Shown one piece after another: positions 51,273-60,291 of a stretch of DNA of 64,000 nt. The notes under the pieces are model-generated. The model saw nothing but the letters and a program-made list of their open reading frames with translations, made no database searches and was not told the DNA's origin. Origin of the DNA: PALSA-1004 sp963804885 (GTDB lineage Bacteria; Pseudomonadota; Gammaproteobacteria; Burkholderiales; SG8-41); the NCBI GenBank assembly GCA_963804885.1, contig CAWDSF010000010.1, positions 248,001 to 312,000 of the forward strand. The letters are read 5' to 3'. Numbering within the stretch: the first letter of the stretch is position 1; each line of letters starts with the position of its first letter. Made by a program: the position numbers and the translations under genes.

Positions 51273-52100
51273 TTACCGGCGCGTCGCCGTCCATTTGGAC
51301 GAGTTGCCGCCGCTGGTGACCGTGCCGTCGATCGTGTTGCCATTGACGCGGCCGGCATAGGTGGCGCCGCCCGCGTTGAAGCTCAACTGATCGGCGCGCA
51401 GTTTTGCATTGCTGATGATTTGCGTGTCGCTGCCCGACTTCAGCGAGCCCTGGACCATCTGGAATTCCTGCTTCAGCGTGAAATCGCCTTGCGTGGAATG
51501 CCACGTGCCGGCGACTTTGGCCGGTACGATCCACAGGTGCGCGGTGCAGTAATAGCTGCAGCCCCCGGCTTCGTCGACGGTCGCGGTCTCGTCATCCTTC
51601 CATTCGCCCATCGTGAAGGTATTGGACACGATGCGCGTGCCGGGTTTCAGGTCGAGAATTTTCGGGCGCAGCTTGAGATTGATATCGGGCAGCAGGAACA
51701 ACGTGATTACGGTGGCTTTCGAGAAATCGGTTTCGAACAAGTCCGCTTTGACGAACGTTGCTTTGTCGCCCACGCCGGCCTTGGCCGCATTGGCCTTGGA
51801 CAACTCGACCATATCGGGGTTGTATTCGACGCCGGTCGAGCGCGCACCGCGCTTGGCCGCCGTGATCACGGTGCGGCCGTCGCCGGAGCCGAGATCCATA
51901 TGAACATCGGTCGCCGTTAGCTTGGCCATGTCGAGCATCTTGTCGACCAGCGCCTGCGATGTCGGCACCCATACGACGTCTTTGCCGGGCTGGCCGGAGA
52001 ACGGCTCGAACGGCTTTTGCGCCGGCTGCGCGAGCGCAACCGAGGCGGTGAACAGCAATGCAACGGCGGCGAACCGCACGTGTAACGGTTTGAATCTCAT
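51273..52100 (-). CDS. Exported SAM-methyltransferase-like protein, copy B
   Basis: 275 residues, same architecture as copy A and clearly a tandem duplicate: signal peptide to ALAQ, HMDLGSGDGRTV, GVEYNPDMVELSKANAAKAG, then a beta-rich tail with YAGRVNGNTIDGTV. It differs by a small insert with two Cys (GGCSYYCTAH) near residue 185, which could form a disulfide in the periplasm. GTG at 52103 is an alternative start; GGGAGA suits either. It is probably co-transcribed with copy A, 47 bp downstream. Confidence 0.8.
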   Translation of the reverse strand: MRFKPLHVRFAAVALLFTASVALAQPAQKPFEPFSGQPGKDVVWVPTSQALVDKMLDMAKLTATDVHMDLGSGDGRTVITAAKRGARSTGVEYNPDMVELSKANAAKAGVGDKATFVKADLFETDFSKATVITLFLLPDINLKLRPKILDLKPGTRIVSNTFTMGEWKDDETATVDEAGGCSYYCTAHLWIVPAKVAGTWHSTQGDFTLKQEFQMVQGSLKSGSDTQIISNAKLRADQLSFNAGGATYAGRVNGNTIDGTVTSGGNSSKWTATRR

Positions 52101-52161
52101 CACGGTGAATCTCCCTTTTCAGTTCAATTGACTACGGCTCTAAACAAGCGCCATCCCGATA

Positions 52162-53127
52162 TTATTCCGGCTTGGCACCCGACGCCTTGACCACCGGCGC
52201 CCAGCGCGCGATTTCGGACTTGATGTGCGCGCTAAATTCCTCCGGCGTATTGCCGACCGGCACCACGCCGTCGCCAGCCAGCCGTTCCCTGACGTCTGGC
52301 AGGCGCAACGCTTTCACCATTTCGGCATTGAGCTTCATGACAATGTCGCGTGGCGTCGCGGCAGGCGCCAGTATCCCATACCATTGCGTCGCTTCGTAGC
52401 CCGGCACGCCGGCTTCGCTGATCGTCGGCACGTCGGGCAGCACCGCCAGCCGCTTGGCGGTGCCGACGCCGATAATGCGCAACTTTTGCGATTTGATATG
52501 CGGCATCAGCGCCGCCATGCCGGTAATCATGGTCGAAGTCTGGCCGGCGATGAGGTCATAGATTGCCGGGCCGGTGCCTTTGTACGGAATGTGTGTAAGT
52601 TTTACCTTGGCGAGCAGTTCGAAGTACACCATCGCAAGATGCGCGGCGCTCCCGCTGCCGCCGGAACCGTACAGGACGTTGCCCGGTTTCGCGCGCGCGA
52701 TGGCGAGCAGGTCCTTGACCGAACGCACCGGCAGCGTGGGGTGCACGACCATGCCATTGGGGACCATCGCGAGCAGCGTAATCGGCGCGAAATCCTTGAT
52801 CGCGTCGTACGGCAGCTTTGGATAGAGAGTGGGGTTGGCGCCGAAAGTTCCGATATGGCCCATGACGATCGTGTAACCGTCGGGTGCGGCGCGCGCTGCG
52901 AGTTCGACGCCGATGGTGCCGCCGGCGCCGCCGCGATTTTCGACGATCACCTGCTGGCCCCAGGCGTCGGTCAGCTTTTGCGCGATCACGCGCGCAAGCA
53001 GGTCGGTGCTGCCGCCGGGCGGGAACGGCGCGATCAGGCGGATCGGCTTGACCGGGTAAGTCTGGGCAGAGGCAATACCGCAGGAGGCAATCATCGACAG
53101 CGCGAGTGCCAGCAGTCTATTTTTCAT
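52162..53127 (-). CDS. Bug-family (TctC) substrate receptor
   Basis: 321 residues. The signal peptide ends near GIASAQ, and TYPVKPIRLIAPFPPGGSTD, VENRGGAGGTIG, PDGYT and THIPYKGTGPAIYDLIAGQ follow. Its first 11 bp overlap the end of the CaiB-type CoA-transferase gene, so the two are translationally coupled. The receptor probably brings in the acid that the transferase activates. Ligand unknown. Confidence 0.91.
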   Translation of the reverse strand: MKNRLLALALSMIASCGIASAQTYPVKPIRLIAPFPPGGSTDLLARVIAQKLTDAWGQQVIVENRGGAGGTIGVELAARAAPDGYTIVMGHIGTFGANPTLYPKLPYDAIKDFAPITLLAMVPNGMVVHPTLPVRSVKDLLAIARAKPGNVLYGSGGSGSAAHLAMVYFELLAKVKLTHIPYKGTGPAIYDLIAGQTSTMITGMAALMPHIKSQKLRIIGVGTAKRLAVLPDVPTISEAGVPGYEATQWYGILAPAATPRDIVMKLNAEMVKALRLPDVRERLAGDGVVPVGNTPEEFSAHIKSEIARWAPVVKASGAKPE

Positions 53128-54343
53128 CCTTGCCTTTCGGCAATCGTCCGTCGACCGCGCTGCCCGCCTTTAGCATCGCGTCAATCGCCGCTTCGCTGTA
53201 GCCCGCTTCGCGCAGGATCTCGACCGTATGCTGGCCGACTTTCGGCGCCGGCATGAAATCCTCGCGCGCACCCGCGGTCGACTTATTGGTCAGCGCCATG
53301 TCGATCATGCGGCCCTCGGTCGGATGATCGAACTTGCGGAAAAATCCGACGTCGTTCAAATGCGGATCCTGCATCAGCGTTTCCAGCGTGTGATAGGGCA
53401 TCGCCGGCACGTCGAGCTGGTCGAAGATCTGAGCCCACTCGGCGGTCGTTTTCTGCTTGAGGCCTTCCGCGCGCGCCGAAAAATATTCCGGCACGTGCTT
53501 GAAGCGCGCGGCGACCGAAGAGAAGCGCGGGTCGGTCTTGAATTCCGGCTTGCCGATGGCGTCGAACACCGCGAACGCCTGCGCGTCGGTATTGGCCGAG
53601 ATGCAGATATAACCGTCGCTGGTCGGCACCGGCCGCGCCCAGGGATCGAACAGGCGCGGATCGCCGGTCGTGCCGATCGGCGGATCGAACGTCTGATGAT
53701 ACATGTGCTCTTCGAGCACGAAGCGCGCGATGTTCTCGAACATCGGCACCTCGATCGACTGGCCTTCGCCGGTGCGCTCGCGATGATAGAGCGCCATCAG
53801 CACCATTTGCGTCGCGATGAGGCCGGTGGTCTTGTCAGCCATCACGATCGGCACGTAGCGCGGCTCGCCGGTCGCGCGGTGATGGAGCGCAGCGATGCCG
53901 CCGGAGCCTTGTATGATCGAATCGTAGGCGGGCTTGTTCTTATAGCGGCCGGTCTGGCCGAAGCCGACGATGCCGCAGTAAATGATTTTCGGATTGATCG
54001 CTTTAACGTCTTCGTACGAGAGCTTCAACCGCCCCATCGCCGACGGCCGCACGTTCCACAGCAGGACGTCGGCGGTTGCGAGCAGCTTCTTCACTGCGTC
54101 GTACGCCGCAGGTTTCTTCAAATCGATCGCCAGCGAGCGCTTGTTGCGGTTCAGGTGCAGGAATTTCGGCGACATGTTGGGCGAGATCGCGCGCCCCGCG
54201 AGGTTGCGCACGATGTCGCCCGACGGCGGCTCGATCTTGATCACGTCGGCGCCGTAATCGGCGAGCATGAGCGTGACCATCGGCCCGACGACGACCGACG
54301 TCATGTCGATTACGCGGATGTCCTTGAGCGGTCCGCCGGCCAT
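53117..54343 (-). CDS. CaiB/BaiF (class III) CoA-transferase
   Basis: 408 residues of the class III CoA-transferase family, which move CoA between carboxylic acids through an Asp-bound intermediate. It opens KDIRVIDMTSVVVGPMVTLM, contains NRNKRSLAIDLKKP, and has the catalytic Asp170 in YVPIVMADKTTGLIATQ. It is coupled to a downstream Bug receptor and lies 166 bp after another Bug gene on the same strand. It probably activates an imported dicarboxylate or related acid. Substrate unknown. Confidence 0.93.
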   Translation of the reverse strand: MAGGPLKDIRVIDMTSVVVGPMVTLMLADYGADVIKIEPPSGDIVRNLAGRAISPNMSPKFLHLNRNKRSLAIDLKKPAAYDAVKKLLATADVLLWNVRPSAMGRLKLSYEDVKAINPKIIYCGIVGFGQTGRYKNKPAYDSIIQGSGGIAALHHRATGEPRYVPIVMADKTTGLIATQMVLMALYHRERTGEGQSIEVPMFENIARFVLEEHMYHQTFDPPIGTTGDPRLFDPWARPVPTSDGYICISANTDAQAFAVFDAIGKPEFKTDPRFSSVAARFKHVPEYFSARAEGLKQKTTAEWAQIFDQLDVPAMPYHTLETLMQDPHLNDVGFFRKFDHPTEGRMIDMALTNKSTAGAREDFMPAPKVGQHTVEILREAGYSEAAIDAMLKAGSAVDGRLPKGKDEK

Positions 54344-54509
54344 TAGCGGGACTCCGCGCAGGCGAAGGGTGCAGCGTGAGCATCATTGACGAAGTTCTGA
54401 ACCACTGCGGCGTCTCCTTGGGGGGCGGTGCGGGACGGGCGGACTGAAAAAAACGGCGAGGCGTGATTCTATCAATTTCGCGCGTCCGCCGTGCCGGCGC
54501 GCGGCGCGG

Positions 54510-55442
54510 CTAAAGTTTCACGCCGCTGTCTTTGATGACTTGCGCCCAGCGCGCGATGTCGCGCTTGAGAAACGTCGTGAATTCCTGCGGCGAGTTGCCG
54601 ACGATTTCCGAGCCTTCGCTCGTGAGCTTCTCGCGCACGCCGGGTAGTTGCAGCGATTTGACGATGGCCGCGTTGAGCCGGGACACGATGGCGGGCGGCG
54701 TGCGCGCGGGCGCGGCGACGCCGAACCAGTTCAGCACTTCGAACCCGGCGAGTCCCGACTCGGCCAGCGACGGCACCTCGGCGAGCGATGCCGCGCGCTT
54801 CGCACTCGTGACGGCGAGCATGCGCACGCGTTTGCCCGCGACGAGCGGCTGGATCGTGATTTGCGAGGCGAATTGAAACGCGAGTTGCCCGCCCGCAACG
54901 TCGATCGACGCCGGCGCGGCGCCTTTATAGGGCACGTGTGTCGCGTTGATGCCGGTCGTCGTGCGAAAGAGTTCGCCCGCGAGATGGCCGCCGCTGCCGA
55001 CACCGGCCGAGCCGTAGCAGAGCGGTTGCGCCTTGCCGGCGGCGATCAGGTCCTTGACGGTATGCATGTTTGACGCGGCCGGCACGATCAGCACCAGCGG
55101 CGCGGACGTGACCATGGTGATCGGCGCGAAATCCGCAATCGGATCGTACGGCAGTTTTTGCAGACTCGCATTGGTCGTATGCGAGGTGTAGATCATGACC
55201 AGCGTATAGCCGTCGGGTGCGACCTTCGCGACGATGTCAGTGCCGATCACGCTGCCGGCGCCGGGCCGGTTGTCGACGATCACCTGCTGGCCGAATTCGG
55301 CGCTCAACTGCATCGCCACGATGCGCCCGAGCACGTCGGAACTGGCACCCGTCGCGTTCGGCACGATCATGCGGATGGGCCGCACCGGATATTGCGCGTC
55401 TGCCGCCAACGCCAGGCCGCTTGCCGCGCCGAGCGCGAGCAT
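54510..55442 (-). CDS. Bug-family (TctC) substrate receptor
   Basis: 310 residues with a short signal peptide (MLALGAASGLALAADA). QYPVRPIRMIVPNATGASSD, VDNRPGAGSVIG, PDGYT and THVPYKGAAPASIDVAGGQ identify the family. The start ATG overlaps the stop of the upstream Bug gene (TAATG). A longer open frame to 55664 lies wholly inside that gene, so I rejected it. Two receptors in tandem suggest two related ligands, or duplication followed by divergence. Confidence 0.9.
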   Translation of the reverse strand: MLALGAASGLALAADAQYPVRPIRMIVPNATGASSDVLGRIVAMQLSAEFGQQVIVDNRPGAGSVIGTDIVAKVAPDGYTLVMIYTSHTTNASLQKLPYDPIADFAPITMVTSAPLVLIVPAASNMHTVKDLIAAGKAQPLCYGSAGVGSGGHLAGELFRTTTGINATHVPYKGAAPASIDVAGGQLAFQFASQITIQPLVAGKRVRMLAVTSAKRAASLAEVPSLAESGLAGFEVLNWFGVAAPARTPPAIVSRLNAAIVKSLQLPGVREKLTSEGSEIVGNSPQEFTTFLKRDIARWAQVIKDSGVKL

Positions 55443-56398
55443 TACTCCGCGCGCATGCCGGTATCTTTGACGACCTTGCCCCACTTGACGATCTCCTCCT
55501 TGATGTAGGCCGCGAAGTGCTCGGGCGTGTCGCCGACCGGGTCGACGCCTTCGGTGGCGAAGCGCTCGAGCAATGCCGGCGAGCGCAGGACCTTCACGGT
55601 TTCGCGGTGGAGCGTCGCGATGATCGCGGGCGGCGTGCGCGCGGGCACGAGCAAACCGAACCACGGGCTCACGACATAGCCGGGCACGCCGGATTCGATC
55701 ACGGTCGGCACGTCGGGCAGCGCGGTGGTGCGGGTTTTGCCGGTCACGGCAAGCGCGCGCACGCGGTTGCTCTTGATGTACGCGAGCACGCTCGGTATGC
55801 CCGTAAACATCACCTGCACCTGGCCGCCGATCAGATCGATCACGCCTGGGGTGCTGCCCTTATAGGGTACATGCGTGAGTTTCACGCCTGCCGCCGTGTT
55901 GAACATTTCGGACGCGAAATGCGGTGCGCTGCCGGCCCCGCCCGACGCGTAATTGATCTGGCCGGGTTTCGCCTTCGCGAGCGCGATGAGTTCCCTGACC
56001 GAATTCGCCGCCACCGATGGGTGCACGACGATCACGTAGGGGCTCGCGATCAGCATGGTCACGGGCGCGAAGTCGCGCACCGGATCGTAGGGTAGCTTGC
56101 GATGCAAATGCGGACTCAAGGCCAGCGTGCCCGTGCCGCCGATCACGAGCGTGTAGCCGTCGGGCACGGCGCGCGCGGCCGTCTCGGTGCCGATGACGCC
56201 GCCCGCGCCCGTGCGGTTGTCGATCACGATTTGCTGGCCGAACGTATCGGCGAGCTTTTGCGCGACCGCGCGCCCCGCGGTGTCGATGCTGCCGCCGGCC
56301 GGATACGGCATGATCATCCGAATCGGCTTGTCGGGATACGCGGCGCCTGCAGGCGCTGCGGCGAGCAACAAAAAGATCGGGAATATCGATGCGCGCAT
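55442..56398 (-). CDS. Bug-family (TctC) substrate receptor
   Basis: 318 residues with a signal peptide ending near AGAA. AYPDKPIRMIMPYPAGGSID, IDNRTGAGGVIG, PDGYT and THVPYKGSTPGVIDLIGGQ follow. It begins 3 bp after the HMGL-like gene and is coupled to the next Bug gene by TAATG, so it sits in the middle of a continuous operon. Ligand unknown. Confidence 0.91.
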   Translation of the reverse strand: MRASIFPIFLLLAAAPAGAAYPDKPIRMIMPYPAGGSIDTAGRAVAQKLADTFGQQIVIDNRTGAGGVIGTETAARAVPDGYTLVIGGTGTLALSPHLHRKLPYDPVRDFAPVTMLIASPYVIVVHPSVAANSVRELIALAKAKPGQINYASGGAGSAPHFASEMFNTAAGVKLTHVPYKGSTPGVIDLIGGQVQVMFTGIPSVLAYIKSNRVRALAVTGKTRTTALPDVPTVIESGVPGYVVSPWFGLLVPARTPPAIIATLHRETVKVLRSPALLERFATEGVDPVGDTPEHFAAYIKEEIVKWGKVVKDTGMRAE

Positions 56399-56401
56399 AG
56401 T

Positions 56402-57724
56402 CTATTCGCGCCCGCCGTCCACGACGCCGCGGCAGATCGCTTCGAATTCGGCAAAGGTCAGGTAATGCGTGTCGTAGTTGCTCGCGACCGCGGCGCGCGC
56501 GCGGTTGAGGATGCGCTGGAATTGTTCCTCGGATACTTCGAGACCGAGATCGCGCACGATGTCGCGCAGGAACACCGGGTCGTCGGTGTGCGCGCTCGAG
56601 CGCTCGCGGCCGAACAATATCTTACCGCCGATCACGTTCTCGAATTCGCGGCCGACCACGCGCGGCGCGATGCCTATTGTCGATTCGGCGTCCGCACTGC
56701 CTTCCTGGTGGCCGACACCTTCTTCCTTGTTCCAGTTTTCGCCGACGATCGGTTTCCACGGCGGCAGCTTGATGCCGTAGGCCTTCTGCACGTACAGGCA
56801 TAGTTCGTACAGATTTTCGAGCTTGATGCCGGTCGCTATCCCATACATTTCGAAGAGCGCCGCGGCTTCTTCGAGCGCGACGCAACCGCCGCGATCGCCG
56901 ATGCCGATCACGGAAGCGTCTATCCAGTTGGCGCCGCCTTCGACTGCCGCCATCGCGTTGGCCGTCGCGACACCGAGATCGTTGTGGTGCTGGACATACA
57001 CGTCGCACTTGCTACCGACGGCATCACGTACCCGGCGAATGAACGTGCGCGTCGCGAGCGGTGCGCTGTTGCCGCGGCTGTCGACGACGTATACGCCGTC
57101 GGCGCCGGCATCCGCCATCGCCTTGAAGAAGAGGCACGCGGTATCGACCGGCGAGCGCATGCTGTCGACCATCCATGGCACCACGCGCACTTTCTGGCGC
57201 TTCATGTACTGGATGCTTTCGGTAATCGCGTCGACGACCATCTGCTTGGTGAGCTCGCCCGCGAAATCGGATAGCGTATCGGCGTAGTCCCACTTTACGA
57301 TCGGGCTGATCACGTCGGCACCCAGATCGATGTGGCGGTCGATCGCGCCTTTCCAGTCGCCTTTGAGCGGCGGCTTGACCCCCGGCCCCTTCGCGACCAG
57401 CCGCGTGCGCACGCCGAGGCGGCGGCACGCCTTGATCATGTCGCGCTCTTCGCTGAAGGTCGCGTGGCTCGGCAGCGTAATTTCGCCGACGCCGATCGCA
57501 TCGAGCCGCTCGATCACGCCCAGCCGCGTGTTCCAGTTCAGCTGGTGGCCGACGCAGTCGTCGCCTTCGCTGATCGTGCAGTCGATGAACTGGATGCTTT
57601 GCGGCATGCCCGCCCGCGCTTGCAACGACTCGTCATCCCAGTACGCGGGATTGGCGAGCCATTTGCCGGGTTGGTGCCAGGGTTTGCCGCCGTTGGCGGC
57701 GGGTGATTTCGGTTTTTGCGCCAT
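56402..57724 (-). CDS. HMGL-like/DRE-TIM aldolase family protein with altered active-site residues
   Basis: 440 residues of the family of isopropylmalate and homocitrate synthases and HMG-CoA lyase. The barrel start reads QFIDCTISEGDD: Asp48 is kept, but the usual Arg of D-x-x-x-R-[DE]-G is Ser52. The metal motif reads VQHHNDLGVATANAMAAVEG: HxHND becomes Q245-H-H-N-D. The NWIDASVIGIGDRGGCVALEE block is typical. Either the enzyme uses a different metal geometry or it has a changed reaction. It lies between the MmgE/PrpD and Bug genes with 3-12 bp gaps, clearly one operon. Confidence 0.82.
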   Translation of the reverse strand: MAQKPKSPAANGGKPWHQPGKWLANPAYWDDESLQARAGMPQSIQFIDCTISEGDDCVGHQLNWNTRLGVIERLDAIGVGEITLPSHATFSEERDMIKACRRLGVRTRLVAKGPGVKPPLKGDWKGAIDRHIDLGADVISPIVKWDYADTLSDFAGELTKQMVVDAITESIQYMKRQKVRVVPWMVDSMRSPVDTACLFFKAMADAGADGVYVVDSRGNSAPLATRTFIRRVRDAVGSKCDVYVQHHNDLGVATANAMAAVEGGANWIDASVIGIGDRGGCVALEEAAALFEMYGIATGIKLENLYELCLYVQKAYGIKLPPWKPIVGENWNKEEGVGHQEGSADAESTIGIAPRVVGREFENVIGGKILFGRERSSAHTDDPVFLRDIVRDLGLEVSEEQFQRILNRARAAVASNYDTHYLTFAEFEAICRGVVDGGRE

Positions 57725-57736
57725 GGCGTAATCCTG

Positions 57737-59102
57737 TCAGCGGTCGCAGCGCGCGATGGTCATGATTTCGGTCACGTCGGCCAGCGTGTCGAGCTCTTCG
57801 ACAAGCGCCAGCATGCGCCGGGCTTTGGTTTCGTCCAGCGTGCGCCGCGTGCAGCCGAAAAATTTCTTCAGCCGTTGCTCGCGCGTGAGCGGCGAGCCGA
57901 TCCAGCCCGAAAGCTTGTCGACCCGCTTGGAAAGCTTCTGTCCGTCCTTCAGCCACACGTTGACGATGGTGTGCATCTGGTCGAAGTCCGACGGAATCGC
58001 GTCGTCGACGGTAAGCGTCACCTGCGGCAGCAGCGCTTCGACGTCCGGCGCGAACCGGCGCTCGTTGGTGAACGAGTCGATCGTGATTTCGCCGTCGAGC
58101 AGCGCAACGAGGGTTGCATATTGCACGCTGAACTTGCCGTCGAGACCGGTTGCGGGAACGGGGCGATTCACGTAATCGAACCGAGGAAATATCACTTCGA
58201 CGCGCACGATTTCAGCGGGCGCGATGCTGAATTCTTCGCGCAGAGCGAGCGCCGCGTCGATCGGGCGGTGGGTGAAGTAATTGCTCGGGTGCTTCTTGAA
58301 ACCGACACCGGGTTTCACCATGCGCAGCGGCGCGGCGAACCCTTCGATCAGCAACTCGGGCTTCGCATCGCCCTGAAAGAAAGTGTCGAAGAACCCTTTC
58401 GGCCCGAACACGTCATCGCTCGCGGTCCAGCCCATTTTGGCGAGCACGCCGCATTCGACGCCCATGCGCGCCGCGTGTCCGGAGTGCGACGACTTGGTCA
58501 TGGTGCCCGTGTTGATCGAGATGCTGCCCGCGCGCGAGCCGGCGAGGCCGAACGCCATCAGCGTTTGCTGCTTGTTCAGATCCAGCATCTTGGCAGCTGC
58601 GGTCACGGCGCCGAATTGACCGGTGGTGCCCGGCTTGTGAAAACCCTGCCCGGTCTTGAGCCCGGTCGCGGCGATGCGCAGGCGGCCCTGCACTTCGAAC
58701 GCGGCGGCGATCGCTTCGATGATTTTCCTGCCGGGCGACTTGTGGTGCTCGGCGATCGCGAGTATCGCGGGCAAGTGTCGGCGACGTCGGATGATTGAGC
58801 GGATACCACGTGTTGTCGAAGTCGAGCGCGTGCGCCATCGTGCCGTTTGCGTACGCGGCGTTGATCATCGACGTCTTGAATCCGCCGGTGATCACCGACG
58901 CCTGCGGCGCGCCGCCCATCTCGCGCACATACTCGATCGAGATGCGGCCGACGCCCAGCGGCTCGTTCGCGCCCGCGATCATCACGGCCAGGCCGTCGAG
59001 CGTCACCGCCTTGGCCATGTCGATTGCCTCGGGCGGCAGCGACGCGTAATCGAGAGCGAGCACTTTGTCGACCAAGGCGGCCGTGATAGTGGGTTTCGTC
59101 AT
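57737..59102 (-). CDS. MmgE/PrpD family dehydratase, one frameshift
   Basis: 454 residues after removing one base near 58777 (ACACTTGCCC). It reads MTKPTITAALVDKVLALDYA, TMAHALDFDNTWYPLNHPTS, then PAILAIAEHHKSPGRKIIEA, HKPGTTGQFGAVTAAAKMLD and a C-terminal cap domain. The family includes 2-methylcitrate dehydratase, cis-aconitate decarboxylase and iminodisuccinate lyase, so the reaction is a guess; dehydration or isomerisation of a branched tricarboxylate or dicarboxylate is likely. First enzyme gene of the operon with HMGL-like and Bug genes. Confidence 0.87.
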
Positions 59103-59191
59103 GTGATTTCGATCCTGACGCAGGCTGGCCGGCAACAGGCCAATAATTGCGGAATACGGGGAATGCGTTCCCCCGTATTGTAATAGTTAAC

Positions 59192-60157
59192 TCATTCGGC
59201 TTTGGCGCCCGATTCCTTGACCGCCTTGCCCCACTTGGCGATTTCGGATTTCATGAACGCGGTGAACTGCGCGCGCGAGTCGCCGACCGGCGTGAACGCG
59301 AGCGTGGCGAGGCGCTCCTTCACATCGGGCTCGTTGATGATCTTCACCATTTCGGCGTTGAGCTTGTTCAAAATCGCCTCGGGCGTTTTGGCGGGGGCCG
59401 CGATGCCGATCCAGCCGACCGCCTCGAATCCCGCGTAGCCGGATTCCGCGATGGTCGGCAGGTCGGGCAGAAACGGCGAGCGCTTGAGGACTGCGATGCC
59501 GAGTCCGCGCAAGCGGCCCGATTTGATATGCGGCAGCGTCGCCGGTATCGCGTCGAACATGACCGGAATCTGCCCGCCGATGAGTTGCGTATGCGCTTCA
59601 GCGCTGCCCTTGAACGGCACGTGATTGATCCGGATATCCGCCGCAAAGCGAAACATTTCCATGGTCAGGTGGCTGGTCGAGCCGTTGCCGAGCGACGCGT
59701 AGTTGATCTGGCCGGGCTTTTCCTTGGCCGCGGCGACGAATTCCCGCACGCTCTTGAACGGGCCCGAGGGATTCGTCACCAGCGTCTGCGGCGTGAGGCC
59801 CAGATTGGAAATCGGCGCGAAGTCCTTCAGCACGTTGTAGCTCGTGTTCGGATAGAGCGTCGGATTGATCCCGAACGCGGAGGACACCGCCATGGTCAGC
59901 GTGTAGCCGTCGGGATTCGCTTTCGCGCCGAGTTCGGTGCCGAGCACGCCGCCGGCGCCGGGGCGATTGTCGACGATCACCTGCTGATTCCAGTCCTGCG
60001 CCATTTTCTGCGCGACGATGCGCGCGAGGATGTCGGTCGAAGAGCCCGCGGTGAATTGCGCGATGATGCGGATCGGCTTCGCCGGATAGTCGCTGGCCGC
60101 AGCGGTTGATGCGATCAGACAGGCGAGGGCGGCTAACACGAGGTTCGGTTGTTGCAT
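59192..60157 (-). CDS. Bug-family (TctC) substrate receptor
   Basis: 321 residues. The start at 60157 is marked by GGAGG; a longer open frame upstream has no ribosome site. A signal peptide to TAAAS precedes DYPAKPIRIIAQFTAGSSTD, VDNRPGAGGVLG, PDGYT and NHVPFKGSAEAHTQLIGGQ. It lies 89 bp before the MmgE/PrpD gene on the same strand and may be the first gene of that operon. Divergent from the next Bug gene across 134 bp. Confidence 0.91.
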   Translation of the reverse strand: MQQPNLVLAALACLIASTAAASDYPAKPIRIIAQFTAGSSTDILARIVAQKMAQDWNQQVIVDNRPGAGGVLGTELGAKANPDGYTLTMAVSSAFGINPTLYPNTSYNVLKDFAPISNLGLTPQTLVTNPSGPFKSVREFVAAAKEKPGQINYASLGNGSTSHLTMEMFRFAADIRINHVPFKGSAEAHTQLIGGQIPVMFDAIPATLPHIKSGRLRGLGIAVLKRSPFLPDLPTIAESGYAGFEAVGWIGIAAPAKTPEAILNKLNAEMVKIINEPDVKERLATLAFTPVGDSRAQFTAFMKSEIAKWGKAVKESGAKAE

Positions 60158-60291
60158 GGTTCCTCCGGCGGATGCGCCGTGTATTTTGACTGCGCGGCGC
60201 GAGCGTATACTGACCGACGCAAAATAGGGTGTCAATTTTATAAAACCGTGAGGGGCGAGGCGTGAGGAGCGAGGAGGAAAAAACTTCAATC

